Of a stretch of DNA of 58,186 nucleotides, positions 50,891-58,186 are shown in pieces. Origin of the DNA: an uncultured Zoogloea sp. (GTDB taxonomy: Bacteria > Pseudomonadota > Gammaproteobacteria > Burkholderiales > Rhodocyclaceae). The notes under the pieces are model-generated. The model was given only the letters and a program-made list of their open reading frames with translations, was not told where the DNA came from and made no database searches. The stretch covers positions 1-58,186 of the forward strand of contig CALBTT010000200.1 in NCBI GenBank assembly GCA_937967645.1. Direction: 5' to 3'. A program made the translations under genes and the position numbers. The stretch's first letter is position 1. Each line of letters begins with the position of its first letter.

Positions 50891-53740
50891 ATGACCTCCA
50901 TCCGAAAAGAAAACACGCGTTCAGCCCACCCCTTCCGAATCCGGCCCATTTCAATTCTTGTCGCCAGCCTTGCCCTTGGCGCATCCGGCGCCATGCACGC
51001 CCAGGAATCCCGTTCGGCGGCGGAACTCCAGGCCGACCTGCAGAAAGCCAATACGGAGATCCAGAACCTCAAACGCGAGCTGGAGCGGAGCCGTGGCGCA
51101 GCGGTGCCAGCCGCCACGCAGACGCCGGCGGCGGCTGCCCGCGAAGAGGTCGTCGAGAGCGCCGCGGCGCCGGCCACCCAGACCCTCGACTCGGTGGTGG
51201 TGCGCAGCCGCCGCCAGCTCGAGAAGCTCCACGACGTACCCGTGTCCATCTCCGTGGTCTCGGGCAGCGAGCTGGCCCGGGAGCAGGCCTCGGACTTCGA
51301 GGCCATCACCAAACGCCTCGGCAACATCACCTTCAACCAGAACAACACCCGCGGCTCGTCCCTGTCGGTGCGCGGGCTGGGCCGCCGCGGCTTCACCGAG
51401 ACCCAGGACCCCAGCGTCGGGCTGATCGTCGACGGCGTGCCCTACGGCCTCGCCCAGCTTGGCAATTTCGACTTCTACGACGTGCAATCGGTGGAGGTGG
51501 CGCGTGGCCCCCAGGGCACGCTGCAGGGCAAGGGCGCCAGCGCCGGCGCCGTCACCATCACCAGCAAGGGCCCCTCCTTCACCCCCAGCGCCGACCTGGA
51601 GCTCACCTATGGCCAGCGCGAGACCGTCCTGCTGAAGGGCGCCCTCGGCGGCCCGATCATCGACGACCTGCTGGCATGGCGCGGTTCATTCGTGGTGAAT
51701 AACCAGCGTGGCTATTACACGGTGGGCGACGATACCGGCAAGGAACTCGACACCATGTACAACCGCAACCGGGTCAGCGCCCGCACCCAGTTCCTGCTGA
51801 CCCCCTCGGCGGACTTCAACGCCAAGCTGAGCCTGGACATCCAGCCCCGCGCAACGCAGTTGCAGAACGGCTTGACCAACTTCACCGAGGTCCCGCTGCG
51901 CTACGCCAACGGCACGCTGGTGGACCCCAACGGCACCGGCAACCGCTCGCGCCTGAACCGCAGCTGGTTCGCCAACCGCAGCTTCAACTACGACACCTTC
52001 ATCAACAGCGTGGCGCGGGACGGGCGGGTCTACCAGAACGAGACCCAGGGCCAGATCGCCTCCAGCAACGGCGCGGTGGCGGAGCTCAACTACACCCTCA
52101 ACGACACCCACACGCTGACCTCCATCACCGGCTTCCGCCAGTACAGCTTCCAGGCCCGCAATGACGAAGGCACCCCCTTCGACATCAGCAAGCTAGGCGG
52201 CGGCAGTGTGTTCTACAACCAGACCACCCAGGAGGTCCGCCTCACCGGCAAGCCCAGCAAGCTGGTGGACTACCAGACCGGTCTGTTCCTGATGCGCACC
52301 GAGGACGAGATCGAGTCCCGCTCCAGCTATGGCGCCGATGCCGGCGCCTGGTTCGCCAACAATGCCCAGTACGCCACCCTGGTGGGCAGTGCCGGCAATA
52401 ACGTGGGCGCCGGCCGCTCGCTGGCCACCGACGCCCTGAGCGGCCTCTACAAATGGGGTGAGCAGTACGTCAAAACCTTCAGCAAGGCGATCTACGGTCA
52501 GGCCAACGTCCACCTCACTGATGACCTCACCGTCACTGCCGGCCTGCGCATCGGTACCGAGGCCCGCTCCACCACCCAGCTCAACGCCCTGCGCAACCTG
52601 GGCTATGGCGCGGCACTCAACCCGGTGTCGGTGCGGGCGGACGGCAGCGGCGGCACCACGCCCCTGGGCGGCTTCAACTCGGTGGCCTACACCACGGCCA
52701 ACGTGGCCAACGGCACCGCGGGCAACCTGGTGGGCAGCAACAGTGCGGCCCAGCTCGCCCAGGCCAACGCCGTCGCCCAGAAGTACTACGGTGTCGCCAC
52801 CTATGCCGAGCTGACGGCCGCGCAGAAGGCCCAGGTGGCCGCCGCCAAGGCGATCCGGGCGTCGCAGATCGGCACCCTGGTCAACCAGGTGCGTAGCGAC
52901 TACAAGGACCAACTGCACTCCGCGGTGCTCAGCCCGAAGTACAGGATCAACGACGACATCACCGCCTACGCCAGCTGGCAGTACGGCGAGAAATCGGGTG
53001 CAGCCCTGGTGGTGAATGGCATCCCGACCACCGTCAAGCCTGAGCGGACCAACGCCTATGAGCTGGGCGTCAAGACCTTCCTGCTCAACAAGACCCTGAC
53101 CCTCAACGCCGACGTGTTCCTGATGGACATCAAGAACTACCAGCAGACGGTGGTGGCGGTGGATGACTTCGCCACCCAGGACAACATCCGCAACGGCATC
53201 GCCAACCCCACCGCCTACACCAGCATCCAGGGCAACGTGGCCAAGGTGCAGGTGTCCGGCGTCGAGGTGGACGCCGCCTATACCGGCCTCCCCTTCACCA
53301 GCTTCCGGGTGGCGGCGTCCTACAACGACGCCCGCTACAAGGACTTCAGGAACGCCGGCAAGCCGTCGGAGCTGACCTACCTTGCCAACCCCTTCATCGA
53401 CCGCAGCGGCGACCGCCTGGGCGAGGCCCCCTTCTGGACGGCCAACCTCAGCGGTGAATACCGGCGCCCGGTGCTCGGCGACAAGGTCTTCCATGCCAGC
53501 TTCACCACCGCCTACATCGGCAAGACCAATGCCGACGAGCTGATCTCCAGCTACGCCTGGGTGCCGGACCGGGCCACCACCGACCTGGCCATCGGCCTGG
53601 GCCACCACAAGGGCAGCTACGACGTCACCTTCATCGCCAAGAACGCCTTCAACGACACCGCCCACGAAAAGGGTTGGGCCAGCTACACGCCTTACCCCTA
53701 TCCCCGCTGGTACGGCATCGTCTTCAGCGGCAAGCTCTGA
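50891..53740 (+). CDS. TonB-dependent receptor with N-terminal coiled coil (receptor 1)
   Basis: 949 aa. A long signal region (about to AMHAQ, residue 38), a heptad-rich coiled coil (ELQADLQKANTEIQNLKREL), an Ala/Pro linker, TonB-box-like LDSVVVRSRR, plug domain (LSVRGLGRRGFTETQDPSVG, VEVARGPQGTLQGKGASAGAV) and a C-terminal barrel ending VFSGKL. Length is large for the family because of the N-terminal extension and long loops. It is paralogous to the next receptor. It faces away from operon 2 and has a sigma-54 candidate. Confidence 0.94.
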   Translation: MTSIRKENTRSAHPFRIRPISILVASLALGASGAMHAQESRSAAELQADLQKANTEIQNLKRELERSRGAAVPAATQTPAAAAREEVVESAAAPATQTLDSVVVRSRRQLEKLHDVPVSISVVSGSELAREQASDFEAITKRLGNITFNQNNTRGSSLSVRGLGRRGFTETQDPSVGLIVDGVPYGLAQLGNFDFYDVQSVEVARGPQGTLQGKGASAGAVTITSKGPSFTPSADLELTYGQRETVLLKGALGGPIIDDLLAWRGSFVVNNQRGYYTVGDDTGKELDTMYNRNRVSARTQFLLTPSADFNAKLSLDIQPRATQLQNGLTNFTEVPLRYANGTLVDPNGTGNRSRLNRSWFANRSFNYDTFINSVARDGRVYQNETQGQIASSNGAVAELNYTLNDTHTLTSITGFRQYSFQARNDEGTPFDISKLGGGSVFYNQTTQEVRLTGKPSKLVDYQTGLFLMRTEDEIESRSSYGADAGAWFANNAQYATLVGSAGNNVGAGRSLATDALSGLYKWGEQYVKTFSKAIYGQANVHLTDDLTVTAGLRIGTEARSTTQLNALRNLGYGAALNPVSVRADGSGGTTPLGGFNSVAYTTANVANGTAGNLVGSNSAAQLAQANAVAQKYYGVATYAELTAAQKAQVAAAKAIRASQIGTLVNQVRSDYKDQLHSAVLSPKYRINDDITAYASWQYGEKSGAALVVNGIPTTVKPERTNAYELGVKTFLLNKTLTLNADVFLMDIKNYQQTVVAVDDFATQDNIRNGIANPTAYTSIQGNVAKVQVSGVEVDAAYTGLPFTSFRVAASYNDARYKDFRNAGKPSELTYLANPFIDRSGDRLGEAPFWTANLSGEYRRPVLGDKVFHASFTTAYIGKTNADELISSYAWVPDRATTDLAIGLGHHKGSYDVTFIAKNAFNDTAHEKGWASYTPYPYPRWYGIVFSGKL

Positions 53741-53756
53741 GCCTGCCCTGTGGGTC

Positions 53757-53780
53757 GATCCGCCCCGGCAGGGGCGGATC
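53757..53780 (+). terminator. Hairpin after TonB receptor 1
   Basis: GATCCGCCCC-GGCA-GGGGCGGATC, a perfect 10-bp stem with a 4-nt loop, 17 nt past the stop. There is no U-tract. Confidence 0.55.
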
Positions 53781-53800
53781 GCTGCGGCGCATCAAACACT

Positions 53801-53827
53801 CTGCCATCGCAACTGTTGCGATGGCAG
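53801..53827. promoter_or_regulatory. Perfect 12-bp-arm palindrome upstream of TonB receptor 2
   Basis: CTGCCATCGCAA-CTG-TTGCGATGGCAG, with no U-tract and about 155 bp upstream of the sigma-54 candidate at 53983. It could be an activator site of another type, or a second hairpin after receptor 1. Confidence 0.45.
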
Positions 53828-53982
53828 CAGCCGGAACCCGGGCATCCACCCGCCCGGGCGGGAACCCTCGTATGCCATCGGCCTGAGACCCACACCATCG
53901 TTTTTCCGAACACCCTGTTTTATCAAGGAATAATTGATGCAAATAAGGAATCCTGAAATCCATATAAGCCTTCCCGGAAGCG

Positions 53983-53998
53983 TGGCATGGGGATTGCG
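53983..53998 (+). promoter_or_regulatory. Sigma-54 promoter candidate of TonB receptor 2
   Basis: TGGCATGGGGATTGCG: TGGCATG at -24 and ATTGC at -12, exact spacing. Predicted start near 54009, leader about 28 nt. Confidence 0.7.
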
Positions 53999-54036
53999 CA
54001 AGACGAGAACGGAATCTCAAACAGGAAAGTCTCGTC

Positions 54037-56847
54037 ATGAGCCACAAAAATACCCATCGGGCGGCCCGCCAGGCCCGCACCCATGAAGCGCGGCAATTTC
54101 GCCTGAGCCCCTTCGCCGCCGCCGTGGCGACCGTCGCCCTCCTTGCTGCGGGCGGCGTGCAGGCCCAGGAAAAATCCGCCACCGAACTGCAGGCCGAGGT
54201 GGCCCGCCTGAGGCAGGCCCTGGAACAAGCCCAGCAGGATCTGGCCCGCAAGCAGGGCACCCCCGTGCCGGCCGCCACGCCGGCCGCCGCCGAACCCGTC
54301 GCCGCCGCACCGGAAGAGGCGGTCGCCCTGGACTCCGTGGTGATCCGCTCGCGTAACCGCATCGAGCGCCTGCAGGACGTGCCCCTGTCGGTCTCCGTGG
54401 TCACCGGCCGCGAGCTGGACCGCACCGGCGCCGACGACATCAAGTCCATCACCCAGCGTCTCGGCAACGTGTCCTGGAATCAGGGCAACCAGCGCACCTC
54501 CAGCCTGTCCATCCGCGGCATCGGCAAGCAGGGCCAGACCGAAGCCCAGGACCCCAGCGTCGGCGTGATCGTGGACGGCGTGAACTACGCCTACAACGCA
54601 CTGACCTCCAGCTTCAACTACCACGACGTCGAAGCCGTCGAAGTGACCCGCGGCCCCCAAGGCACCCTGCTCGGCAAGAACACCAGCCTGGGCGTCATCA
54701 ACATCACCACCCGCAAGCCCTCCTTCACCCCCAGCGCCGACTACTCCCTGACCCTCGGCCAGAACGACCGGGTGATCGGCAAGCTCGCCGCCGGCGGCCC
54801 CATCGTGGACGACCTGCTGGCCTGGCGCGGCGCCTTTGTGGTGGACCGTGGCGAAGGCAACATCCGCAACCTGGACAACCGCGACCAGACCTACCAGAAC
54901 ATCGACCGGGTCTCCGGCCGCGTGCAGTTCCTGCTGACGCCCAGCACCGACTTCAACGCCCGCCTGGCCCTCGAGCTGCAACCACGCGCCGGCGAGTACA
55001 CCAACGGCCGCACCATCAACACCCCGACGCCCACCGTCTATTCGAACGGCTCCACCAACGCCCTTGGCACCGACGCCTCGACGCGCCTCGGCCGCTCCTG
55101 GTTCACCCAGCAGAGCAATTACAGCTACGCCAAGGACTACCTGTATGGCGGCGGCCGCAATGCAGTCAACGTGGACGCCGCCCGCCCCCTGGTGACCGGG
55201 AGCCGTGGCGCCTCACTGGAGCTGAACTGGAACGTCGGCAACCACACCCTCACCTCCATCACCGCCTACAAGGACTACCACTTCAACGCGGTGAACGACG
55301 AAGGCACCCCCTTCGACATCCAGCGCAACTCCGGCGGCTTCTGGAACGACTACTCCCAGCGCAGCCAGGAACTGCGGCTCAGCTCCAAGACCGGCGGCTT
55401 CGTGGACTACCAGGCCGGCCTGTACCTGATCAATGTCAGCAACAGTTCCGAGTACCAGCGCGAATGGGGTAACGATGCCGGCGCCTGGTTTGCCAGCACC
55501 GCCCAGTACAACCGCCTCAACACCAGCTCCGCCGGTCAGCTGCTGATGCAGAACTCGCTGGACCGCCTGAGCATGGCCTACAACTCGCCGACCGGCCTGC
55601 AGAGCATCAAGAACCGCAGCACCGCGATCTTCGCCCAGGCCAACTGGCACCTCAGCGAACCGTTGACCCTCACCACCGGCATCCGCCTGACCCGTGAGGA
55701 CCGCAGCAACGTCGGCTCCAGCTTCGTTCGCGACTACGGCAACGGCGCGGAGCTCAACCCGGTTGCCGTCAACGGCGTGCAGCTGGGCGGCTTCGCCTCC
55801 AGCAACGCCGGCGTGCTGGGCGCCAGCAACTCCGCGGCCCAGCTGTCGGTGGCCGACAAGGTGGCCAACAAGTACTTCGGCGTGGCCATCAACCCGAACA
55901 ACCCGGGTGCCGCCTACAACAGCCTGACCGCCGACCAGAAGCGCCAGGTGGCCGACGCCAAGGCCATCCGTGCCTCCCAGATGGGCGTACTGTTCAACCA
56001 GACCAAGGCCGAATCCTTCCGCGACACCCAGCCGTCCTTCGTGGTCAGCCCGTCCTACAAGTTCAACCCGAACCAGACCGGCTACCTCTCCTGGCAGTAC
56101 GGCGAGAAGGCAGGGATCTCCCAGCTGACCAACGGCTACTCCAACCTGGTCAAGGCCGAGAAGACCAACTCCTTCGAGCTGGGCCTGAAGTCCGCCCTGC
56201 TCGACAAGACCCTGATCCTCAATTCGGCCCTGTACCTCACCAAGATCCGCGACTACCAGCAGTCGGTGCGCGTGCTTGACCAATACACCACCAACCTCAA
56301 CAACGACGGGACCAACTACTACACCGCGGCCACCGGCAACGTGCCCAAGGTCGAGGCCAAGGGCATCGAGGTGGATGGCGTGTATGCCGGCATCCGCAAC
56401 GTCACGATCCGCTTCGCCGGCGCCTACAACGACGCCAAGTACAAGGACTTCCCCAACGCAGCCCTGCCCAACGAGGACAACTACAGCGGCGCCCCCGCCT
56501 ACAAGGACCTGACCGGCAAGACCCTGCCCGGCGCATCCAAGTGGAACTTCAACATCGGCGCCGACTACCGCAAGCCGGTGTTCGGCGACAAGGAGTTCCA
56601 TGCCAGCTTCAACACCGCTTACTACAGCCGCTTCAACTCGGACAACTCGCTGTCCAGCTACGCCTGGATCCCGGACTACAGCACCACCGACCTGGCCATC
56701 GGCGTAGGCAAGCTGGACAAGTCCTACGACGTGAGCCTGCTGGTCAAGAACGCCTTCGGCGACAGCACGCCCCTGTCCAGGAGCTGGAACGGCTACACCC
56801 CGGCGATGCCCCGCTGGGTGGGCGTGATGTTCACCGGGAAGCTCTGA
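54037..56847 (+). CDS. TonB-dependent receptor with N-terminal coiled coil (receptor 2)
   Basis: 936 aa. Signal region to GGVQAQ (about residue 44), coiled coil (TELQAEVARLRQALEQAQQDL), Pro/Ala linker, TonB-box-like LDSVVIRSRN, plug (LSIRGIGKQGQTEAQDPSVG; VEVTRGPQGTLLGKNTSLGV) and barrel ending MFTGKL. Same order and motifs as receptor 1. The TonB box lies after the coiled coil, so the coiled coil is in the periplasm. Ends at a strong terminator. Confidence 0.94.
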   Translation: MSHKNTHRAARQARTHEARQFRLSPFAAAVATVALLAAGGVQAQEKSATELQAEVARLRQALEQAQQDLARKQGTPVPAATPAAAEPVAAAPEEAVALDSVVIRSRNRIERLQDVPLSVSVVTGRELDRTGADDIKSITQRLGNVSWNQGNQRTSSLSIRGIGKQGQTEAQDPSVGVIVDGVNYAYNALTSSFNYHDVEAVEVTRGPQGTLLGKNTSLGVINITTRKPSFTPSADYSLTLGQNDRVIGKLAAGGPIVDDLLAWRGAFVVDRGEGNIRNLDNRDQTYQNIDRVSGRVQFLLTPSTDFNARLALELQPRAGEYTNGRTINTPTPTVYSNGSTNALGTDASTRLGRSWFTQQSNYSYAKDYLYGGGRNAVNVDAARPLVTGSRGASLELNWNVGNHTLTSITAYKDYHFNAVNDEGTPFDIQRNSGGFWNDYSQRSQELRLSSKTGGFVDYQAGLYLINVSNSSEYQREWGNDAGAWFASTAQYNRLNTSSAGQLLMQNSLDRLSMAYNSPTGLQSIKNRSTAIFAQANWHLSEPLTLTTGIRLTREDRSNVGSSFVRDYGNGAELNPVAVNGVQLGGFASSNAGVLGASNSAAQLSVADKVANKYFGVAINPNNPGAAYNSLTADQKRQVADAKAIRASQMGVLFNQTKAESFRDTQPSFVVSPSYKFNPNQTGYLSWQYGEKAGISQLTNGYSNLVKAEKTNSFELGLKSALLDKTLILNSALYLTKIRDYQQSVRVLDQYTTNLNNDGTNYYTAATGNVPKVEAKGIEVDGVYAGIRNVTIRFAGAYNDAKYKDFPNAALPNEDNYSGAPAYKDLTGKTLPGASKWNFNIGADYRKPVFGDKEFHASFNTAYYSRFNSDNSLSSYAWIPDYSTTDLAIGVGKLDKSYDVSLLVKNAFGDSTPLSRSWNGYTPAMPRWVGVMFTGKL

Positions 56848-56930
56848 GGCGCCCGGCGCACCCCCCCTCCGGGCCCCGCCCGGAGGTCACCGCTCCACGT
56901 TCCGAGTCGCCAACACTCCTCGGCACCTTT

Positions 56931-56958
56931 CCCCGGGGTCACCCCCGGGGATTTTTTT
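56931..56958 (+). terminator. Intrinsic terminator after TonB receptor 2
   Basis: CCCCGGGG-TCAC-CCCCGGGG hairpin followed by A and seven T (56952-56958). A textbook rho-independent terminator about 85 nt past the stop. Confidence 0.9.
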
Positions 56959-57040
56959 GCGGGGCTGCCCGGCAGCCGGCTGACCTGGCCCCTGAACACG
57001 CCCTGAACCAATCCATCACACATCCAACCTAAGGAACACC

Positions 57041-57733
57041 ATGATGACCCGTACGTTTCTTGCTGGCGTACTTCTGTTCGGCGCCACCGGCGCCTTCGCT
57101 CAACAGGCCGCCGCCCCCGCCACTCCGCCCCCGCCGCTGGGCTTCTTTGTCACCAGCACCGGCCTCGGCAAGGGTGCCGACCTGGGCGGCCTGGCGGGCG
57201 CCGACGCCCACTGCCAGAAGCTGGCGGCCTCCGTCGGTGCCGGCAACCGCAGCTGGAAGGCCTATCTGAGCACCCAGGCCAGTGCTGGCCAGCCCGCCAT
57301 CAACGCCCGCGACCGCATCGGCAAGGGCCCGTGGGCCAACGCCAAGGGCGCCATCATCGCCAACAGCGTGGCCCACCTGCACGGCGACACCGTCGAACTC
57401 GGCCAGCTCGGCAGCAACCTGCACCGCACCACCGCGCTGACCGAGAAGGGCAACCCGATCAAGGGCGTCGGTGAAACCCCCAATGAGCATGACATCCTGA
57501 CCGGCTCCAAGCCCGATGGCACCGCCTACACCGACGCCGCCGACCACACCTGCAAGAACTACACGAGCAGCGGCGAAGGCAGCGTCCAGTTGGGACACTC
57601 CGACCGCACCAACCGCGGCGCCACCGGTGGCAACGTGTCCTGGAACTCCACCCACGCCAGCCGCGGCTGCAGCCAGGAGAACCTGGTGAGCACCGGCGGT
57701 GCGGGCTACTTCTACTGCTTCGCCGCCGATTGA
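57041..57733 (+). CDS. Secreted lectin/endostatin-like (C-type-lectin-fold, DUF1554-like) protein
   Basis: 230 aa with a signal peptide (MMTRTFLAGVLLFGATGAFA) and linker, then FFVTSTGLGKGADLGGLAGADAHCQKLAASVGAGNRSWKAYLST and a C-terminal GNVSWNSTHASRGCSQENL...GAGYFYCFAAD. The pattern of a leading GADLGGLAGADAHCQ block with later Cys residues fits the C-type-lectin/endostatin-like fold annotated in bacteria as lectin or DUF1554; binding partner unknown. AAGGAAC precedes the ATG. It may recognise a carbohydrate or surface ligand near the receptors; that is inference. Confidence 0.75.
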   Translation: MMTRTFLAGVLLFGATGAFAQQAAAPATPPPPLGFFVTSTGLGKGADLGGLAGADAHCQKLAASVGAGNRSWKAYLSTQASAGQPAINARDRIGKGPWANAKGAIIANSVAHLHGDTVELGQLGSNLHRTTALTEKGNPIKGVGETPNEHDILTGSKPDGTAYTDAADHTCKNYTSSGEGSVQLGHSDRTNRGATGGNVSWNSTHASRGCSQENLVSTGGAGYFYCFAAD

Positions 57734-57779
57734 CCCCACCCCGCCGGCTCCACCGAGCCGGCTCCCGAGGACCTCATCC

Positions 57780-58132
57780 ATGACCCCACGCACCCGCCCC
57801 CTCGCTCTGACCGCCGGCCTGCTGCTCGCCAGCCTGGCCCCCCTCACCACGGCGACGGCGGCGGGTGCCACGGCCGAGACGCCCCACGTGAAGGCCGAGC
57901 TGCTGGCACCGGCCGGTGCCGTGCATCCCGGTGAGACGATCCGCCTGGGCGTGCGCCAGCGCATCATCGATCACTGGCACACCTACTGGATCAACCCGGG
58001 CGACTCCGGCCTGCCCACCCAGATCGCCTGGACCCTGCCCGACGGGGCCCGCGCCGACGCCATCGAATGGCCGGCCCCCAGCCGCTTCGCCACCGGCCCG
58101 GTCAGCAACTACGGCTACGCCGGCGAAGTGAC
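57780..58132 (+). CDS. DsbD/ScsB-like protein, N-terminal part (3' end cut by contig edge)
   Basis: The first about 117 residues of a periplasmic thiol-reductase-type protein. Signal peptide (LTAGLLLASLAPLTTATAAG) followed by RQRIIDHWHTYWINPGDSGLPTQIAWTLPDG and IEWPAPSRFATGPVSNYGYAGEV, the DsbD-alpha-like N-terminal pattern of ScsB/DipZ proteins that pass electrons across the membrane. The rest is lost to the adapter at 58133. It begins 47 nt after the lectin-like gene. Confidence 0.82.
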
Positions 58133-58186
58133 AGATCGGAAGAGCACACGTCTGAACTCCAGGCACGAATCACCAACTCGTATGCC
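58133..58186. other. Illumina adapter read-through, not genomic
   Basis: AGATCGGAAGAGCACACG... followed by the TruSeq stem and an index-like stretch ending CTCGTATGCC. Genomic sequence ends at about 58132. Confidence 0.95.

Noticed and set aside
57900..58131. Minus-strand and alternate frames at the right end
   Set aside because: Mirror of the DsbD/ScsB-like coding region and partly of the adapter.

Overview
The window is a high-GC bacterial segment, read here as a betaproteobacterium (a Rhodocyclales-like respiratory Gram-negative is my best guess, inferred from gene content only). Evidence for a Gram-negative respiratory host: TonB/ExbBD, three TonB-dependent receptors, two RND pumps, Prc protease, many c-type cytochromes and Tat-exported enzymes. 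Both ends carry Illumina adapter sequence (about 1-52 and 58133-58186), so the window is a whole assembled contig and its two edge genes (tonB and a DsbD-like gene) are cut by the assembly. No rRNA, tRNA or CRISPR array was seen.

Layout. 1-2.1 kb, minus strand: exbB-exbD-exbD-tonB. 2.5-3.6 kb: a sigma-54 activator (AAA+ plus Fis-type HTH, no sensor domain), divergent from it. 3.7-16.5 kb, plus: a small membrane protein, then an MdtABC/MuxABC-like RND operon with its own outer-membrane factor, a cytochrome b and Prc. 16.8-18.4 kb: a degenerate rhodanese and an AI-2E-type permease. 18.5-23.8 kb, minus: cytochrome c', dienelactone hydrolase, SMP-30-like lactonase and an arylsulfatase. 24.2-29.2 kb, plus: a second RND pump. 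29.3-34.8 kb: YafJ-like amidotransferase, a repeat-rich spacer, a TonB receptor, an EmrE-like SMR protein and small proteins. 34.4-50.2 kb, minus: two related operons each beginning DUF1549/DUF1553 then DUF1501 and including a periplasmic peroxiredoxin and a diheme cytochrome; the first also holds a Tat-exported molybdenum hydroxylase, its 2Fe-2S subunit, XdhC and two small cytochromes. 50.9-56.8 kb, plus: two large TonB receptors with N-terminal coiled coils. 57.0-58.1 kb: a lectin-like secreted protein and the start of a DsbD/ScsB-like gene.

The most striking result is regulatory. Eleven transcription units have a -24/-12 (sigma-54) promoter candidate with the exact GG-N10-GC spacing, and most also have an inverted repeat CAGCA-N4-TGCTG (or a variant) upstream. 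The sigma-54 activator encoded beside tonB is the obvious candidate to bind it. The inferred picture is one co-regulated envelope system: TonB-driven uptake, periplasmic or outer-face processing by sulfatase-like, DUF1501, DUF1553, lactonase, hydrolase and molybdenum-hydroxylase enzymes, electron removal by c-type cytochromes, peroxide defence by periplasmic peroxiredoxins, and RND export. The substrate cannot be read from sequence.

A second layer is repetitive DNA: six REPIN-like paired palindromes of about 67 bp (one translated into the tail of an RND pump), a 282-bp nested-palindrome element and a 21-bp minisatellite.
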